Of a stretch of 64,000 nt of DNA, positions 26,171 to 34,475 are shown piece by piece. The notes beneath the pieces were generated by a model. That model was not told the DNA's origin, did no database searches, and saw only the letters and a list, made by a program, of their open reading frames with translations. The translations under genes and the position numbers were made by a program. Positions within the stretch are counted from its first letter, which is position 1, and each line of letters begins with the position of its first letter. The DNA is from Ruminococcus sp. (lineage in GTDB: Bacteria; Bacillota; Clostridia; Oscillospirales; Ruminococcaceae): contig JAIDQQ010000023.1 of assembly GCA_029062165.1 (NCBI GenBank), positions 1 to 64,000 on the forward strand, in the 5' to 3' direction.

Positions 26171-27721
26171 ATGGATTTAAGAATAAACAGGGAAACAGTA
26201 CCGGTCAGCGAAACTATTTTCGACGGTGTACAGGAGCAGGGTGTGGAACTCGATTACATTCTGCCCGACTACTACCCCGATATTTTCAGGCTTGTCCGCT
26301 GTGAAGTAGTACCGGTGATATGTAATCACTCGATAAACGGAAATAAACTTTCCTATGAAATCAGATGCGATATAAAGATTCTCTATTGCAGTGAAAACGG
26401 CAATTCTTTACAGTGCGTTACGCAAAGACAGAATTTTTCAAAGACTGTGGAACTCGACAGAACAGGCGAAAATCTTACGGCAAGGCTTACACCTAAGACA
26501 GACCATATAAATTTCCGTGCAGTAAATAAACGTCGTCTCGATGTAAGAGGTGCGGTATCGGTAAAGATTTCCGTCAACGGCGAAACGAATCAGGAAGTTA
26601 TTTCTGACGCATTCGGAATGAATATCCAGATTAAAAAGACACCTGTGCGTTATGCCTCTAAAAAAGTGACCGCCGAAAAGACTTTACAGTTAAGTGAGGA
26701 TATAGAAATTTCACCTGCTCAACCGACGGTAAACAGTATAATAAATATCCGCTGTACTGTTCCGGAGTGCGAAAAGAAAATGATTTCCGGAAAACTGCTT
26801 GCTAAAGGTTCAGCGGAACTTAAAATACTTTATTCATGCGACAAGGACGGCGGTGCTATAGAACCTATTTCCTTTTCAATGCCGTTCAGTCAGATTATCG
26901 ACATTGACGGCATAGACGATACTTTTGACTGTACCATAACGCCGGAAGTCGTAAGCTGTGACGTAACACCTACTGCCGATAAAAATTCCGAAAACAGAGT
27001 AATAAAATGCGAGATAGAATTAAGACTTATATGCTGTGCAGTCAAGACCGCTTCCGTTATGCTTGGTACGGACGCTTTTTCAACTGTCTATCCGTGTAGC
27101 GTGACGGTCTCGCAGGTGAGAGCCGAACAGATACCTGTAATATATGACGAAAGTTTCAGACATTCCGCCAAAATAGGCGAGGGCGACAGCGTACCGCAGA
27201 CTATATACGCTATGTGGTGTACTCCGAAGAACATAAATACAAGACTTTCCGACGATGGCAAAGCGGTAATAATAAGCGGTATGTTATCGTATTCAATGGC
27301 GTCACGGGATAATGCCGGTATGATTATAATGCCCGACAAAGACGAGGCTTTTGAAGAAACTATAAATCTTCCGGATAATATAGCAGGCTGTACAGTTTCC
27401 GCTGAAATAACTGTAAGGGATGTATCATATAATATATCGTCAGAGGGTATATTATCAGCGAAGTCGGATATATCGGTGAAAATATCGGTTTATAGCTGTT
27501 CTTCGATAAATGCCCTTACGGATATAGCGGTTGACGAGACTGTAAAGAAACAGCGTGATGGAGATTACGCTATAAAGCTGTATTTCGGCGTGGAAAATGA
27601 GGAAGTATGGGATATTGCCAAACGGTACAGCACAAGTGTGAATGCCGTGATAGAAGAAAATGACCTATCCGGAGAGCGTCTCGAATCCGGCGGAATGTTA
27701 CTGATACCGATTGTCACATGA
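26171..27721 (+). CDS. sipL: DUF3794/LysM protein, SipL-like spore coat morphogenetic factor
   Basis: The 516-residue cytoplasmic protein has repeated DUF3794 (SPOCS) beta modules over about 1-460 and a C-terminal LysM-like segment (DYAIKLYFGVENEEVWDIAK then LIPIVT). In Clostridioides difficile SipL anchors SpoIVA at the forespore membrane through its LysM domain and is needed for coat attachment. The direct linkage to spoIVA here supports that role. The start has AAGGAGG about 8 bases upstream. The two genes are 13 bases apart and surely co-transcribed. Confidence 0.85.
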   Translation: MDLRINRETVPVSETIFDGVQEQGVELDYILPDYYPDIFRLVRCEVVPVICNHSINGNKLSYEIRCDIKILYCSENGNSLQCVTQRQNFSKTVELDRTGENLTARLTPKTDHINFRAVNKRRLDVRGAVSVKISVNGETNQEVISDAFGMNIQIKKTPVRYASKKVTAEKTLQLSEDIEISPAQPTVNSIINIRCTVPECEKKMISGKLLAKGSAELKILYSCDKDGGAIEPISFSMPFSQIIDIDGIDDTFDCTITPEVVSCDVTPTADKNSENRVIKCEIELRLICCAVKTASVMLGTDAFSTVYPCSVTVSQVRAEQIPVIYDESFRHSAKIGEGDSVPQTIYAMWCTPKNINTRLSDDGKAVIISGMLSYSMASRDNAGMIIMPDKDEAFEETINLPDNIAGCTVSAEITVRDVSYNISSEGILSAKSDISVKISVYSCSSINALTDIAVDETVKKQRDGDYAIKLYFGVENEEVWDIAKRYSTSVNAVIEENDLSGERLESGGMLLIPIVT

Positions 27722-27734
27722 TAAGGAGAATTGC

Positions 27735-29210
27735 ATGATTAAAGATATTTACAATAATATCGCCGAACGTACCAACGGTGATATTTATATAGGAGTTGTA
27801 GGACCTGTACGCACCGGAAAATCTACATTCATAAAGCGTTTTATGGAATCGCTTGTAATTCCGAATATAACAAGCGAGTTCAAACGTGAAAGAGCCGTCG
27901 ACGAGTTACCGCAATCAGCAGCCGGAAAAACTATCATGACTACCGAACCTAAATTCATACCGGAAGACGCTGTTGAAATAAATATCGGTAGCGGTGCTAC
28001 TATGAACGTCCGCCTGATAGACTGTGTAGGCTATATAGTACCGAGTTCATTAGGGTACATAGAAAACGAAATGCCACGTATGGTAATGACATCATGGTTT
28101 GACGAGGAAATACCTTTCAATATGGCGGCGGAAATAGGTACACAGAAAGTAATCACAGACCATTCAACCATAGGACTTGTAGTAACTACTGACGGAACTA
28201 TTTCAGATATACCACGTGCGGAGTACGAAGAATGCGAAGAACGAGTTATAAGAGAGTTAAAAGAGTTAGGCAAACCGTTTGTAGTAATAATGAATACGGT
28301 TAATCCGTCATCACAGGAAGCGAAGAATTTAGCGACACGCCTTACAGACCGATACGACGCAAAAGTAATACCTGTCAGCTGTCTTGACCTCGACGAGAAC
28401 GACATAAAAGAAATCATGCAGGAAATATTATTTTCTTTTCCAATCAAGGAGATAAATATACGTACTTCACGCTGGATAAATTCGCTTGAAAAAGGTCACT
28501 GGTTAAAGACTGAAATTCTCGACTGTATAAGAAATTCGGCGAAAGATATAAAACTTGTCCGAGAGGTTGAAACAGCAGTAGAATCAATGGCACAGTGTCC
28601 GCATATAATAAATGCTGAAATATCGGCAATGGATTTGGGTAGCGGTTCAGTGACTATCACAGCGGAACTTGACAGCAGTTTATTCTATAAGATTTTGGGT
28701 GAAGCAACCGGAATTGAAATCGAAAGCGAAAGCGATTTGATGCCGTTACTAATGGAACTCAATGACATACGCCGTAAGTATCAGCGTATAGAACCGGCAT
28801 TAGCGGAAGTTGAGGCGACAGGCTACGGAATAGTAATGCCTGAAATAGAAGAACTGACACTCGAAGAACCGAAGATAATAAAACAGGGTGGAAAATACGG
28901 CGTAAAACTGAAAGCTACAGCACCGTCACTGCATATCATGAAGGCGAATATAAATACTACAGTAAGTCCGATAGTGGGAACGGAAAAGCAGTCGGAAGAA
29001 CTGATAATGTATCTGCTTGACGGTTTCGACGATAATCCGGCTAAGATATGGGAGAGTAATATTTTCGGAAAATCTTTACATGAGTTAGTCAATGAGGGCT
29101 TACATAATAAGTTATTCAAAATGCCAGTCGACGCAAGACTTAAATTACAGGAAACACTTGAACGTGTAATAAATGAGGGTTGTTCAGGACTTATATGTTT
29201 TATACTATGA
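27735..29210 (+). CDS. spoIVA: Stage IV sporulation protein A (coat ATPase)
   Basis: This ATP-hydrolysing cytoskeletal protein forms the basement layer of the spore coat in the mother cell. The 491 residues start MIKDIYNNIAERTNGDIYIG and have the Walker A GPVRTGKST (23-31), a Walker-B-like RLIDCVGYIVP and the TDHSTIGLVVTTDGT segment near residue 150, all typical of SpoIVA. Length matches the B. subtilis protein (492). An in-frame ATG 8 codons upstream lacks a site, whereas AAGGAG precedes the chosen one. It is followed by a terminator. Confidence 0.97.
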   Translation: MIKDIYNNIAERTNGDIYIGVVGPVRTGKSTFIKRFMESLVIPNITSEFKRERAVDELPQSAAGKTIMTTEPKFIPEDAVEINIGSGATMNVRLIDCVGYIVPSSLGYIENEMPRMVMTSWFDEEIPFNMAAEIGTQKVITDHSTIGLVVTTDGTISDIPRAEYEECEERVIRELKELGKPFVVIMNTVNPSSQEAKNLATRLTDRYDAKVIPVSCLDLDENDIKEIMQEILFSFPIKEINIRTSRWINSLEKGHWLKTEILDCIRNSAKDIKLVREVETAVESMAQCPHIINAEISAMDLGSGSVTITAELDSSLFYKILGEATGIEIESESDLMPLLMELNDIRRKYQRIEPALAEVEATGYGIVMPEIEELTLEEPKIIKQGGKYGVKLKATAPSLHIMKANINTTVSPIVGTEKQSEELIMYLLDGFDDNPAKIWESNIFGKSLHELVNEGLHNKLFKMPVDARLKLQETLERVINEGCSGLICFIL

Positions 29211-29224
29211 ATAGCATAAAAAAA

Positions 29225-29258
29225 CCGGCTGGAGTAAATTCAGCCGGAAATTTTTTTT
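29225..29258 (+). terminator. Terminator after spoIVA, shared with the convergent small gene
   Basis: CCGGCTG (29225-29231) pairs with CAGCCGG (29241-29247), extended by A/T bases, followed by eight Ts. The A run on the other side lets it serve the minus-strand gene too. Confidence 0.88.
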
Positions 29259-29442
29259 ACTTGATGTTGTGTATGGCTTTGAGTGCGGAATTGATAGTTT
29301 CTTCTTTGATACCTGTTTTTTTGGAAACGACTTCCACGACTTTTTTTTCCTGACCGCTTTTTTCGAGTTCGTCGAGGGCTTTTTTACCGGCTTTCACGAC
29401 TTTTTCAACAGGAATATCCGGTAATTTTGGCATATCTGGCAT
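29257..29442 (-). CDS. Small helical protein of unknown function
   Basis: The 61-residue protein starts MPDMPKLPDIPVEKVV and is mostly one charged amphipathic helix (KAGKKALDELEKSGQEKKVV) followed by SKKTGIKEETINSALKAIHN. I do not recognise the family. The start is secure: GGAGGTCA lies about 8 bases upstream and a near-perfect promoter sits behind it; the longer open frame would include the promoter. Strong expression signals for so small a protein suggest a real gene. Confidence 0.7.
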   Translation of the reverse strand: MPDMPKLPDIPVEKVVKAGKKALDELEKSGQEKKVVEVVSKKTGIKEETINSALKAIHNIK

Positions 29443-29472
29443 GATTATGACCTCCTTTAATATATTACATAT

Positions 29473-29501
29473 ATTATAGAACATATGCCGGAAAAAGTCA
29501 A
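29473..29501 (-). promoter_or_regulatory. Promoter of the small gene at 29257-29442
   Basis: Minus strand TTGACT (29496-29501), 17 bases, TATAAT (29473-29478). Confidence 0.88.
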
Positions 29502-29521
29502 TACTCATATAGAAGTAATGC

Positions 29522-29560
29522 CCGAAAGTAGTTTTTCAACTGCTTTCGGACTTATTTTTT
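29522..29560 (+). terminator. Hairpin at the 3' end of the DUF3267 gene
   Basis: CCGAAAG.AGTT pairs with AACT.CTTTCGG (29522-29549, one wobble pair). The T run is on the plus side (29551-29560), not the minus side where the adjacent gene would need it, so its direction is unclear. Confidence 0.45.
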
Positions 29561-30195
29561 ATTTGCATAAATCAGAATTTTCATTTATCCAATACGAATG
29601 TAAGCCATAATTAAATACTTTAGCATTTCGAGGGACTTGTTTAATTGTATTATAAACATTTGCTAAATCTCCCATTGCCCAGATAATCATAATCCAAGTC
29701 GAAATCACATATGTAAGGCTTATTGTAAACTCCATTTTATTTGCTATGAATAACCATATAATGAATGGAATTATTCCTAATATTATCATAGGTGCAAGTG
29801 ACATAACAATGAATCTTAATTTTGAAATTTTAGCATTACAATATATAAAATAAGCACCATTTTTTGCATTCCATATTGTTTTTTCGCTTTTTATAGGGAA
29901 AAATTGCGTGTATATATTCGTGTACAAACTTCAGAAGATAATTCAATAAAAAAGCAATAGCAATAATGAAAATCAATCTCATATTGAGCTTTATATGACC
30001 TTCAATATTTTCTAATCTGAATATTGTAATAATCATTATTGGTATGATTATTGGAAATTCTATTACAAATCCAAGATTAAATAAATCTTGTATATCTTCA
30101 CCTTCATTAAATCTGACTGCTTTTTGTGGCAATTTATCATTACAAATAAGTTGGTTTTCGTTTTTAAGTTTTCCTTTGTATGCTATATTAAGCAT
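29559..30195 (-). pseudogene. DUF3267-like membrane metallopeptidase gene, interrupted by a frameshift
   Basis: Two overlapping minus-strand frames encode one protein of about 205 residues. The first part (30195 to about 29895) starts MLNIAYKGKLKNEN, has two membrane segments and the zinc-protease motif HEYIH inside FVHEYIHAIFP. After that it turns into unrelated basic residues. The neighbouring frame supplies the continuation, FFPIKSEKTIWNAKNGAYFI, then SLAPMIILGIIPFIIW and a final membrane segment (to 29559). The switch falls at a run of five Ts next to CCC (plus-strand 29896-29903). Removing one base, or adding two, restores one frame. It may be a real disabling mutation or a sequence error. 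A perfect promoter and GAGGTG site precede it. Confidence 0.7.
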
Positions 30196-30235
30196 TTTTG
30201 CACCTCATTTATAAATTCCGGTTTATTTTACTGAT

Positions 30236-30264
30236 ATTATACATTAAAAAGACTGTTATGTCAA
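30236..30264 (-). promoter_or_regulatory. Promoter of the DUF3267-like gene
   Basis: Minus strand TTGACA (30259-30264), 17 bases, TATAAT (30236-30241): perfect consensus. Confidence 0.88.
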
Positions 30265-30287
30265 TACTTTTTTTGATTTTAATGATA

Positions 30288-30375
30288 AACGATAAAAATT
30301 TATCGTTACTTGTGCATAACGGAAAATACTTCCGGAATTGTATTTTTTGTGCAGACCTACAAATTTAACGATAAA
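30288..30375. promoter_or_regulatory. Candidate operator: palindrome plus a third half-site
   Basis: AACGATAAA-AA-TTTATCGTT (30288-30307) is a perfect 9-bp palindrome with a 2-base centre. The same half-site AACGATAAA recurs at 30367-30375, 14 bases before the -35 box of the DUF2975/XRE promoter. A regulator binding here could be the small XRE protein encoded downstream; that link is inference. Confidence 0.6.
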
Positions 30376-30388
30376 CATTAAAATTCTA

Positions 30389-30417
30389 TTGACAAACGTA
30401 AAAACACGTGCTATAAT
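30389..30417 (+). promoter_or_regulatory. Promoter of the DUF2975-XRE pair
   Basis: TTGACA (30389-30394), 17 bases, TATAAT (30412-30417), 53 bases before the start codon, next to the AACGATAAA half-site. Confidence 0.92.
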
Positions 30418-30469
30418 CATAACATAAGCTAAAGCAAAACAATAAATATTTTTTAACAGAGGTTTTCTT

Positions 30470-31126
30470 ATGAAAAACGAAATCACAAAAAAAATCAACA
30501 CAGTGGGAAAATACGGACGTATTGTCTCAAAAATCATGAAGGGTATTTCCCTTGCGTGTGCAATCGTAATTCTTGTATGCACACTCATTGTATGCCTGTT
30601 TCTACCGGCTGGCACATTGAAGTTTGACGGCACAGCACAGGGCAGACTTTCATATAACACAGAACAGAGAGCTATAGGTTTTGACGACATGGAAAACAAA
30701 CATATGAAGTTTATGGGTGCGGAATTAAAAATTGATTTTGAGGAATCAGCCGACCAGACACAAGAAAATGTAAATAATATTGATATTTCAGCATCAGCAG
30801 AAAAATTTACCGACAAACAGTTAAAAGTCTATGGTGGACTGTTTGGTTTCGGTATAGTGTGTATACTTGTTTCTATATATGTAATATTTATGTTTGTAGT
30901 TAAATTATGTAAGGCACTTGAAGTATGCCATTCACCATTTGAGGCAGATGTTATCACAGCTATGAAAAAATTAGGTTATTCGTTTATACCTTTTGGTGTT
31001 ATATCAATATTAAACAATGGCATTTCAGCACCTTCAGTTATAATGACAGTTCTTGTTGTAATGCTTTTCGTAAACATTTTCAAATATGGTGCGGAGTTGC
31101 AACAGGAAGCTGATGACACAGTATGA
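30470..31126 (+). CDS. DUF2975-like membrane protein
   Basis: The 218-residue membrane protein has four predicted helices: about 26-47, 121-145, 163-185 and 190-208. A roughly 70-residue extracytoplasmic loop lies between the first two. A cytoplasmic segment before helix three reads EVCHSPFEADVITAMKKLGY; the SPF motif is typical of DUF2975 proteins. These proteins are almost always encoded with a small YozG-type XRE regulator, as here (9-base gap). The function is unknown. An ACAGAGG site is close to the ATG. Confidence 0.75.
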   Translation: MKNEITKKINTVGKYGRIVSKIMKGISLACAIVILVCTLIVCLFLPAGTLKFDGTAQGRLSYNTEQRAIGFDDMENKHMKFMGAELKIDFEESADQTQENVNNIDISASAEKFTDKQLKVYGGLFGFGIVCILVSIYVIFMFVVKLCKALEVCHSPFEADVITAMKKLGYSFIPFGVISILNNGISAPSVIMTVLVVMLFVNIFKYGAELQQEADDTV

Positions 31127-31135
31127 GGTGAAATT

Positions 31136-31348
31136 ATGGCTATAATTTCGAGACTTGACAGGGTTATGGCAGACCGGAAAATTTCCCTCAACGAATTGAG
31201 TGAACGTGTAGGGGTAAGCAATGTAAATCTGTCGAAACTTAAAACCGGTAAAGTAAGTGCTATAAGGTTTTCGACACTCAACGCAATATGTCGGGAGCTG
31301 AAATGTCAACCGGCGGATATTCTGGAGTACGTAGAGGATAAGGAATAA
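31136..31348 (+). CDS. Small XRE-family transcriptional regulator (YozG-like)
   Basis: The 70-residue protein is one helix-turn-helix domain: LDRVMADRKISLNELSERVG, then VSNVNLSKLKTGK as the recognition region, ending CRELKCQPADILEYV. It belongs with the YozG-type regulators that accompany DUF2975 membrane proteins. A GAGGTG site precedes it 9 bases after the partner gene's stop. It may control its own promoter through the AACGATAAA sites upstream. Confidence 0.88.
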   Translation: MAIISRLDRVMADRKISLNELSERVGVSNVNLSKLKTGKVSAIRFSTLNAICRELKCQPADILEYVEDKE

Positions 31349-31353
31349 TTATG

Positions 31354-31382
31354 AAAAACGGTACTTGATGTGCCGTTTTTTA
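31354..31382 (+). terminator. Terminator after the XRE gene
   Basis: An 11-bp stem AAAAACGGTAC/GTGCCGTTTTT (one wobble pair) with a short loop, ending in Ts, 6 bases past the stop codon. Confidence 0.82.
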
Positions 31383-31459
31383 TTTGGTGATAACGTACAT
31401 TAAACTGCACTTATATTTGTGTGATATGACGAAAATTTCAGATATTTTATACAAATACT

Positions 31460-31487
31460 TTGTTTTTTTTAAAAATTATGCTATAAT
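31460..31487 (+). promoter_or_regulatory. Promoter of the gene at 31526 and probably the iorA cluster
   Basis: TTGTTT (31460-31465), 16 bases, TATAAT (31482-31487). It is the only convincing promoter before iorA, whose gene starts 3 bases after the first one ends. Confidence 0.65.
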
Positions 31488-31525
31488 AAATTCATTGCTA
31501 TCCAGAACTTAAAGAGAGGTAATTT

Positions 31526-32242
31526 ATGGGCAGATTTTCATATAAGAACGTTTACAACAGCGAAAAACATAATGAATTTATTGAAAGTCAACGATATTTA
31601 ATAGATGATAAATTTTTTTATCATGCAGGAATATGTGAGTTATCAGATGGCTTTTCAGTTGAATACACTGTTTACTCTGATATCGAACAGAAAGAACAAG
31701 GTTTTAGCATTACAAAAGCCGTCGGGGCAAAAGTAATTCTTAGAAATGCAGAAAGAACAGTATATGAATATTATCGTTTCAATAGTTATGCTTACGGATT
31801 TAAGGATATTATACATCATAAAAACGGTCACAGATATTATCCGTTTCATGTAGACGGGTGCGGAATAAGTTTTCTTGATGTTGACACTCTGGAAGTATAC
31901 AACTATATTCCGGAAGGCTATAAAAATAATAATGACCGCATTTATGGAGAATCTTTTCATATATTTGACATTTATTATGATAAGGAATCAAATCTTATTG
32001 CATATTGTGGCAGTCATGCAGGAATTGTTGATGATGTTATGGTAGGGGATTTTTCAGACCCTCTTGATTTCAATCCGCACCTGATAAGTATGTATGATAT
32101 TTTATATTCAGAATATGATATTTATTTCAAGGAATTGAAAGATAACAGACTATATGTTTTATGTGACGGTAGGGAAGAAAAATCTTTGAGTGTTGAGGAA
32201 CTCAAAGAAAAAATAAACGAATTAACCACGAAAGGAAAATAA
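31526..32242 (+). CDS. Hypothetical soluble protein, first gene of the ior cluster
   Basis: I do not recognise this 238-residue protein. It is cytoplasmic, rich in tyrosine and aspartate (about 26 Tyr), with no signal peptide or membrane segment. HHKNGHRYYPFHVDGCG and YCGSHAGIVDD are the most distinctive stretches, and a lysine/glutamate helix closes it. A GAGAGG site is 8 bases before the ATG. Only 3 bases separate it from iorA, so they are one transcript. Its composition resembles the small acidic cargo and immunity-like proteins common in Clostridia, but no family can be named. Confidence 0.6.
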   Translation: MGRFSYKNVYNSEKHNEFIESQRYLIDDKFFYHAGICELSDGFSVEYTVYSDIEQKEQGFSITKAVGAKVILRNAERTVYEYYRFNSYAYGFKDIIHHKNGHRYYPFHVDGCGISFLDVDTLEVYNYIPEGYKNNNDRIYGESFHIFDIYYDKESNLIAYCGSHAGIVDDVMVGDFSDPLDFNPHLISMYDILYSEYDIYFKELKDNRLYVLCDGREEKSLSVEELKEKINELTTKGK

Positions 32243-32245
32243 AAA

Positions 32246-33976
32246 ATGAAAAAATTAATGTTAGGAAATGAGGCTTTCGCAAGAGGTCTCTATGAGGCAG
32301 GCTGTAAGGTTGTATCAAGCTACCCTGGTACGCCGTCTACAGAAATAACCGAAGAAATCGCCAGATATGAGGAAGTCTATGCAGAATGGTCACCGAATGA
32401 AAAAGTAGCTTTAGAGGTTGCTTTAGGTGCGTCGATAGCCGGTGCAAGAAGTTTCTGTGGTATGAAACACGTCGGACTTAATGTAGCGTCTGACCCTTTA
32501 TATACGGCGTCATATAGCGGAGTAAATGCCGGATTGGTCATAGCGGTTGCAGATGACCAAGGTATGCACTCCTCACAGAACGAACAGGACAGCAGACATC
32601 ATGCGATAGCCTCAAAAGTACCAATGCTTGAACCCTCAGACAGTGCAGAATGTAAGGATTTTGTAAAGCTGGCGTTTGAGATTTCCGAAAATTTTGATAC
32701 TCCGGTTATCGTGAGAATGTCAACACGTGTAGCACATTCACAGAGTATAGTCTGTCCGGAAGAACGACAGGAACTTGAATTAAAAGAATATACTAAAACT
32801 CCGCAGAAGTACGTCATGATGCCAGCATACGCAAAGGGCAGACACGTTTTTGTAGAAGAGCGTACAAAGAAACTCACAAAATATGCAGAAACTTCACCAT
32901 TGAACAGGGTTGAAATTTCCGGAAGTGCAGAATTTGGCGTTATAACAAACGGTGCGTGTTATCAGTATACGAAAGAAGCATTAGGAAATAAAGCGTCTGT
33001 TTTAAAGCTGGGTATGGTAAATCCCATGCCGGTCAGACTTATTCAGGAGTTTGCGGAAAAATACGAAAAAATCTACATAATAGAGGAACTCGACGGCATA
33101 ATAGAAAGTCACTGCCGGAATATAGGCGTGAACAACATTCAGGGCAAGGAAATTTTCAGTTGTATCGGAGAACTTCCGCAGTCTGTGATAGCTGAAAAAC
33201 TTCTGAACGAAAAGAAAGAATATTCTGAATTTCCGGAAAATATACCGGTCAGACCGCCGGTTATGTGTGCAGGATGTCCGCACAGAGGATTGTTCTATTG
33301 TCTGAAAAAACTCGGCGTGACGGTATCGGGAGATATAGGCTGTTATACACTCGGAGCGGTTGCCCCTCTGAACGCTATGGACACTACTATATGTATGGGT
33401 GCGTCAATATCGGCATTACATGGCTTCAATAAGGCGAGAGGTGCGGAATCCGAACATAAAAGCGTAGCAGTAATCGGCGATTCAACTTTCATGCACAGCG
33501 GTATGACAGGTCTTGTAAATATCGCTTATAACAATTCAAATTCGACGGTTATAATCCTCGATAACTCAATCACCGGTATGACAGGACATCAACAGAATCC
33601 CACAACAGGAAAAAATCTCAAAGGTGACCCTGCATACGCCGTAAATCTCGAAGAACTTTGTAAATCGTTAGGCATAAAACGTGTAAGAGTTGTAGACCCT
33701 TACAGCCTTGCGGAAACGGAAAAAGTAATAAAAGAAGAACTTTCCGCAGATGAAGCATCAGTAATAATATCTCGCAGACCGTGTGCATTACTGAAATACG
33801 TCAAGCATAATCCGCCGTTTGCAGTCGACAGCGATAAATGTATAGGTTGTAAGGCTTGTATGAAATTAGGCTGTCCGGCAATATCCATAAAGGACAGAAA
33901 AGCGGTCATAGACCATACACAGTGTGTAGGTTGCGGAATATGTCAGGAACAGTGCAAGTTAAACGCTATCAAATGA
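32246..33976 (+). CDS. iorA: Indolepyruvate:ferredoxin oxidoreductase, alpha subunit
   Basis: With IorB this thiamine-diphosphate enzyme interconverts aromatic 2-oxo acids and aryl-acetyl-CoA using ferredoxin. The 576 residues show the pyrimidine-side domain (SSYPGTPSTEITEEIA near 24), the TPP-binding region GDSTFMHSGMTGLVNIAYNN near 411 and two C-terminal 4Fe-4S motifs, CIGCKACMKLGCP and CVGCGICQEQC. It overlaps the next gene by 4 bases (ATGA). iorB is not adjacent but 1.5 kb downstream, after three unknown genes. The AAAGGAA site lies about 8 bases before ATG. Confidence 0.96.
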   Translation: MKKLMLGNEAFARGLYEAGCKVVSSYPGTPSTEITEEIARYEEVYAEWSPNEKVALEVALGASIAGARSFCGMKHVGLNVASDPLYTASYSGVNAGLVIAVADDQGMHSSQNEQDSRHHAIASKVPMLEPSDSAECKDFVKLAFEISENFDTPVIVRMSTRVAHSQSIVCPEERQELELKEYTKTPQKYVMMPAYAKGRHVFVEERTKKLTKYAETSPLNRVEISGSAEFGVITNGACYQYTKEALGNKASVLKLGMVNPMPVRLIQEFAEKYEKIYIIEELDGIIESHCRNIGVNNIQGKEIFSCIGELPQSVIAEKLLNEKKEYSEFPENIPVRPPVMCAGCPHRGLFYCLKKLGVTVSGDIGCYTLGAVAPLNAMDTTICMGASISALHGFNKARGAESEHKSVAVIGDSTFMHSGMTGLVNIAYNNSNSTVIILDNSITGMTGHQQNPTTGKNLKGDPAYAVNLEELCKSLGIKRVRVVDPYSLAETEKVIKEELSADEASVIISRRPCALLKYVKHNPPFAVDSDKCIGCKACMKLGCPAISIKDRKAVIDHTQCVGCGICQEQCKLNAIK

Positions 33977-34470
33977 TGAACGGAAATATTATTGAATTAA
34001 GTTATTCATGTTTCGGTGATAGTTCGGAGTTTCTTATTTGGTATGAAGATGAGAATAATGAAAACCGTGTATATACTTCCGGCGGAAAAGTTATATCTTT
34101 TCCGTCGGAAGAAAAAGCACGGCGAAAAGCTGACGAACTTAACATTAATATAACAGATACTTGTTTTTATGACGTGGAAAGGCTTATTTACTGGTTCTCA
34201 ATGCACCAAAAAGAAATGGACTGTGATTTTCTGATTGATTTCTGGAATATGTTTTCGGACATTGCGAACTCCATCGGAAAAGAACTTGAACCAAAAACAA
34301 GACGTTCTGACCGTTGTTATAATAAGCTGTTCTGGGGACTTAATCTTCCTGCCGTTACTCCGGAGGGTTGCGAATATGAACCGGTTTTCACGAAAAGGGA
34401 AAGAAAGTTAATCAGGGAAATTATGCGTACAGGTCTTGACATATTTGAAAAAAATTCTGAATGGGAGTAG
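33973..34470 (+). CDS. Hypothetical protein between iorA and iorB
   Basis: I do not recognise this 165-residue soluble protein (start MMNGNIIELSYSCFG). It has an acidic N-terminal half (WYEDENNENRV), a helical middle with aromatic residues (DVERLIYWFSMHQKEMDCD) and a basic C-terminus (TKRERKLIREIM). The ATG overlaps the iorA stop and has no good ribosome binding site, so translation probably depends on coupling to iorA. The frame is open further back inside iorA, but that part is out of frame with a functional Fe-S domain and is not used. Confidence 0.6.
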   Translation: MMNGNIIELSYSCFGDSSEFLIWYEDENNENRVYTSGGKVISFPSEEKARRKADELNINITDTCFYDVERLIYWFSMHQKEMDCDFLIDFWNMFSDIANSIGKELEPKTRRSDRCYNKLFWGLNLPAVTPEGCEYEPVFTKRERKLIREIMRTGLDIFEKNSEWE

Positions 34471-34475
34471 TATAT

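Noticed and set aside
30256-30816. Minus-strand open frame of 186 codons
   Set aside because: It is antisense to the DUF2975 gene and covers two promoters and the operator; no ribosome binding site and no protein-like composition.
33856-33972. Upstream extension of the hypothetical gene at 33973 into iorA
   Set aside because: The region codes the iorA ferredoxin cysteines in another frame, and the overlapping ATGA at 33973 is the natural start.
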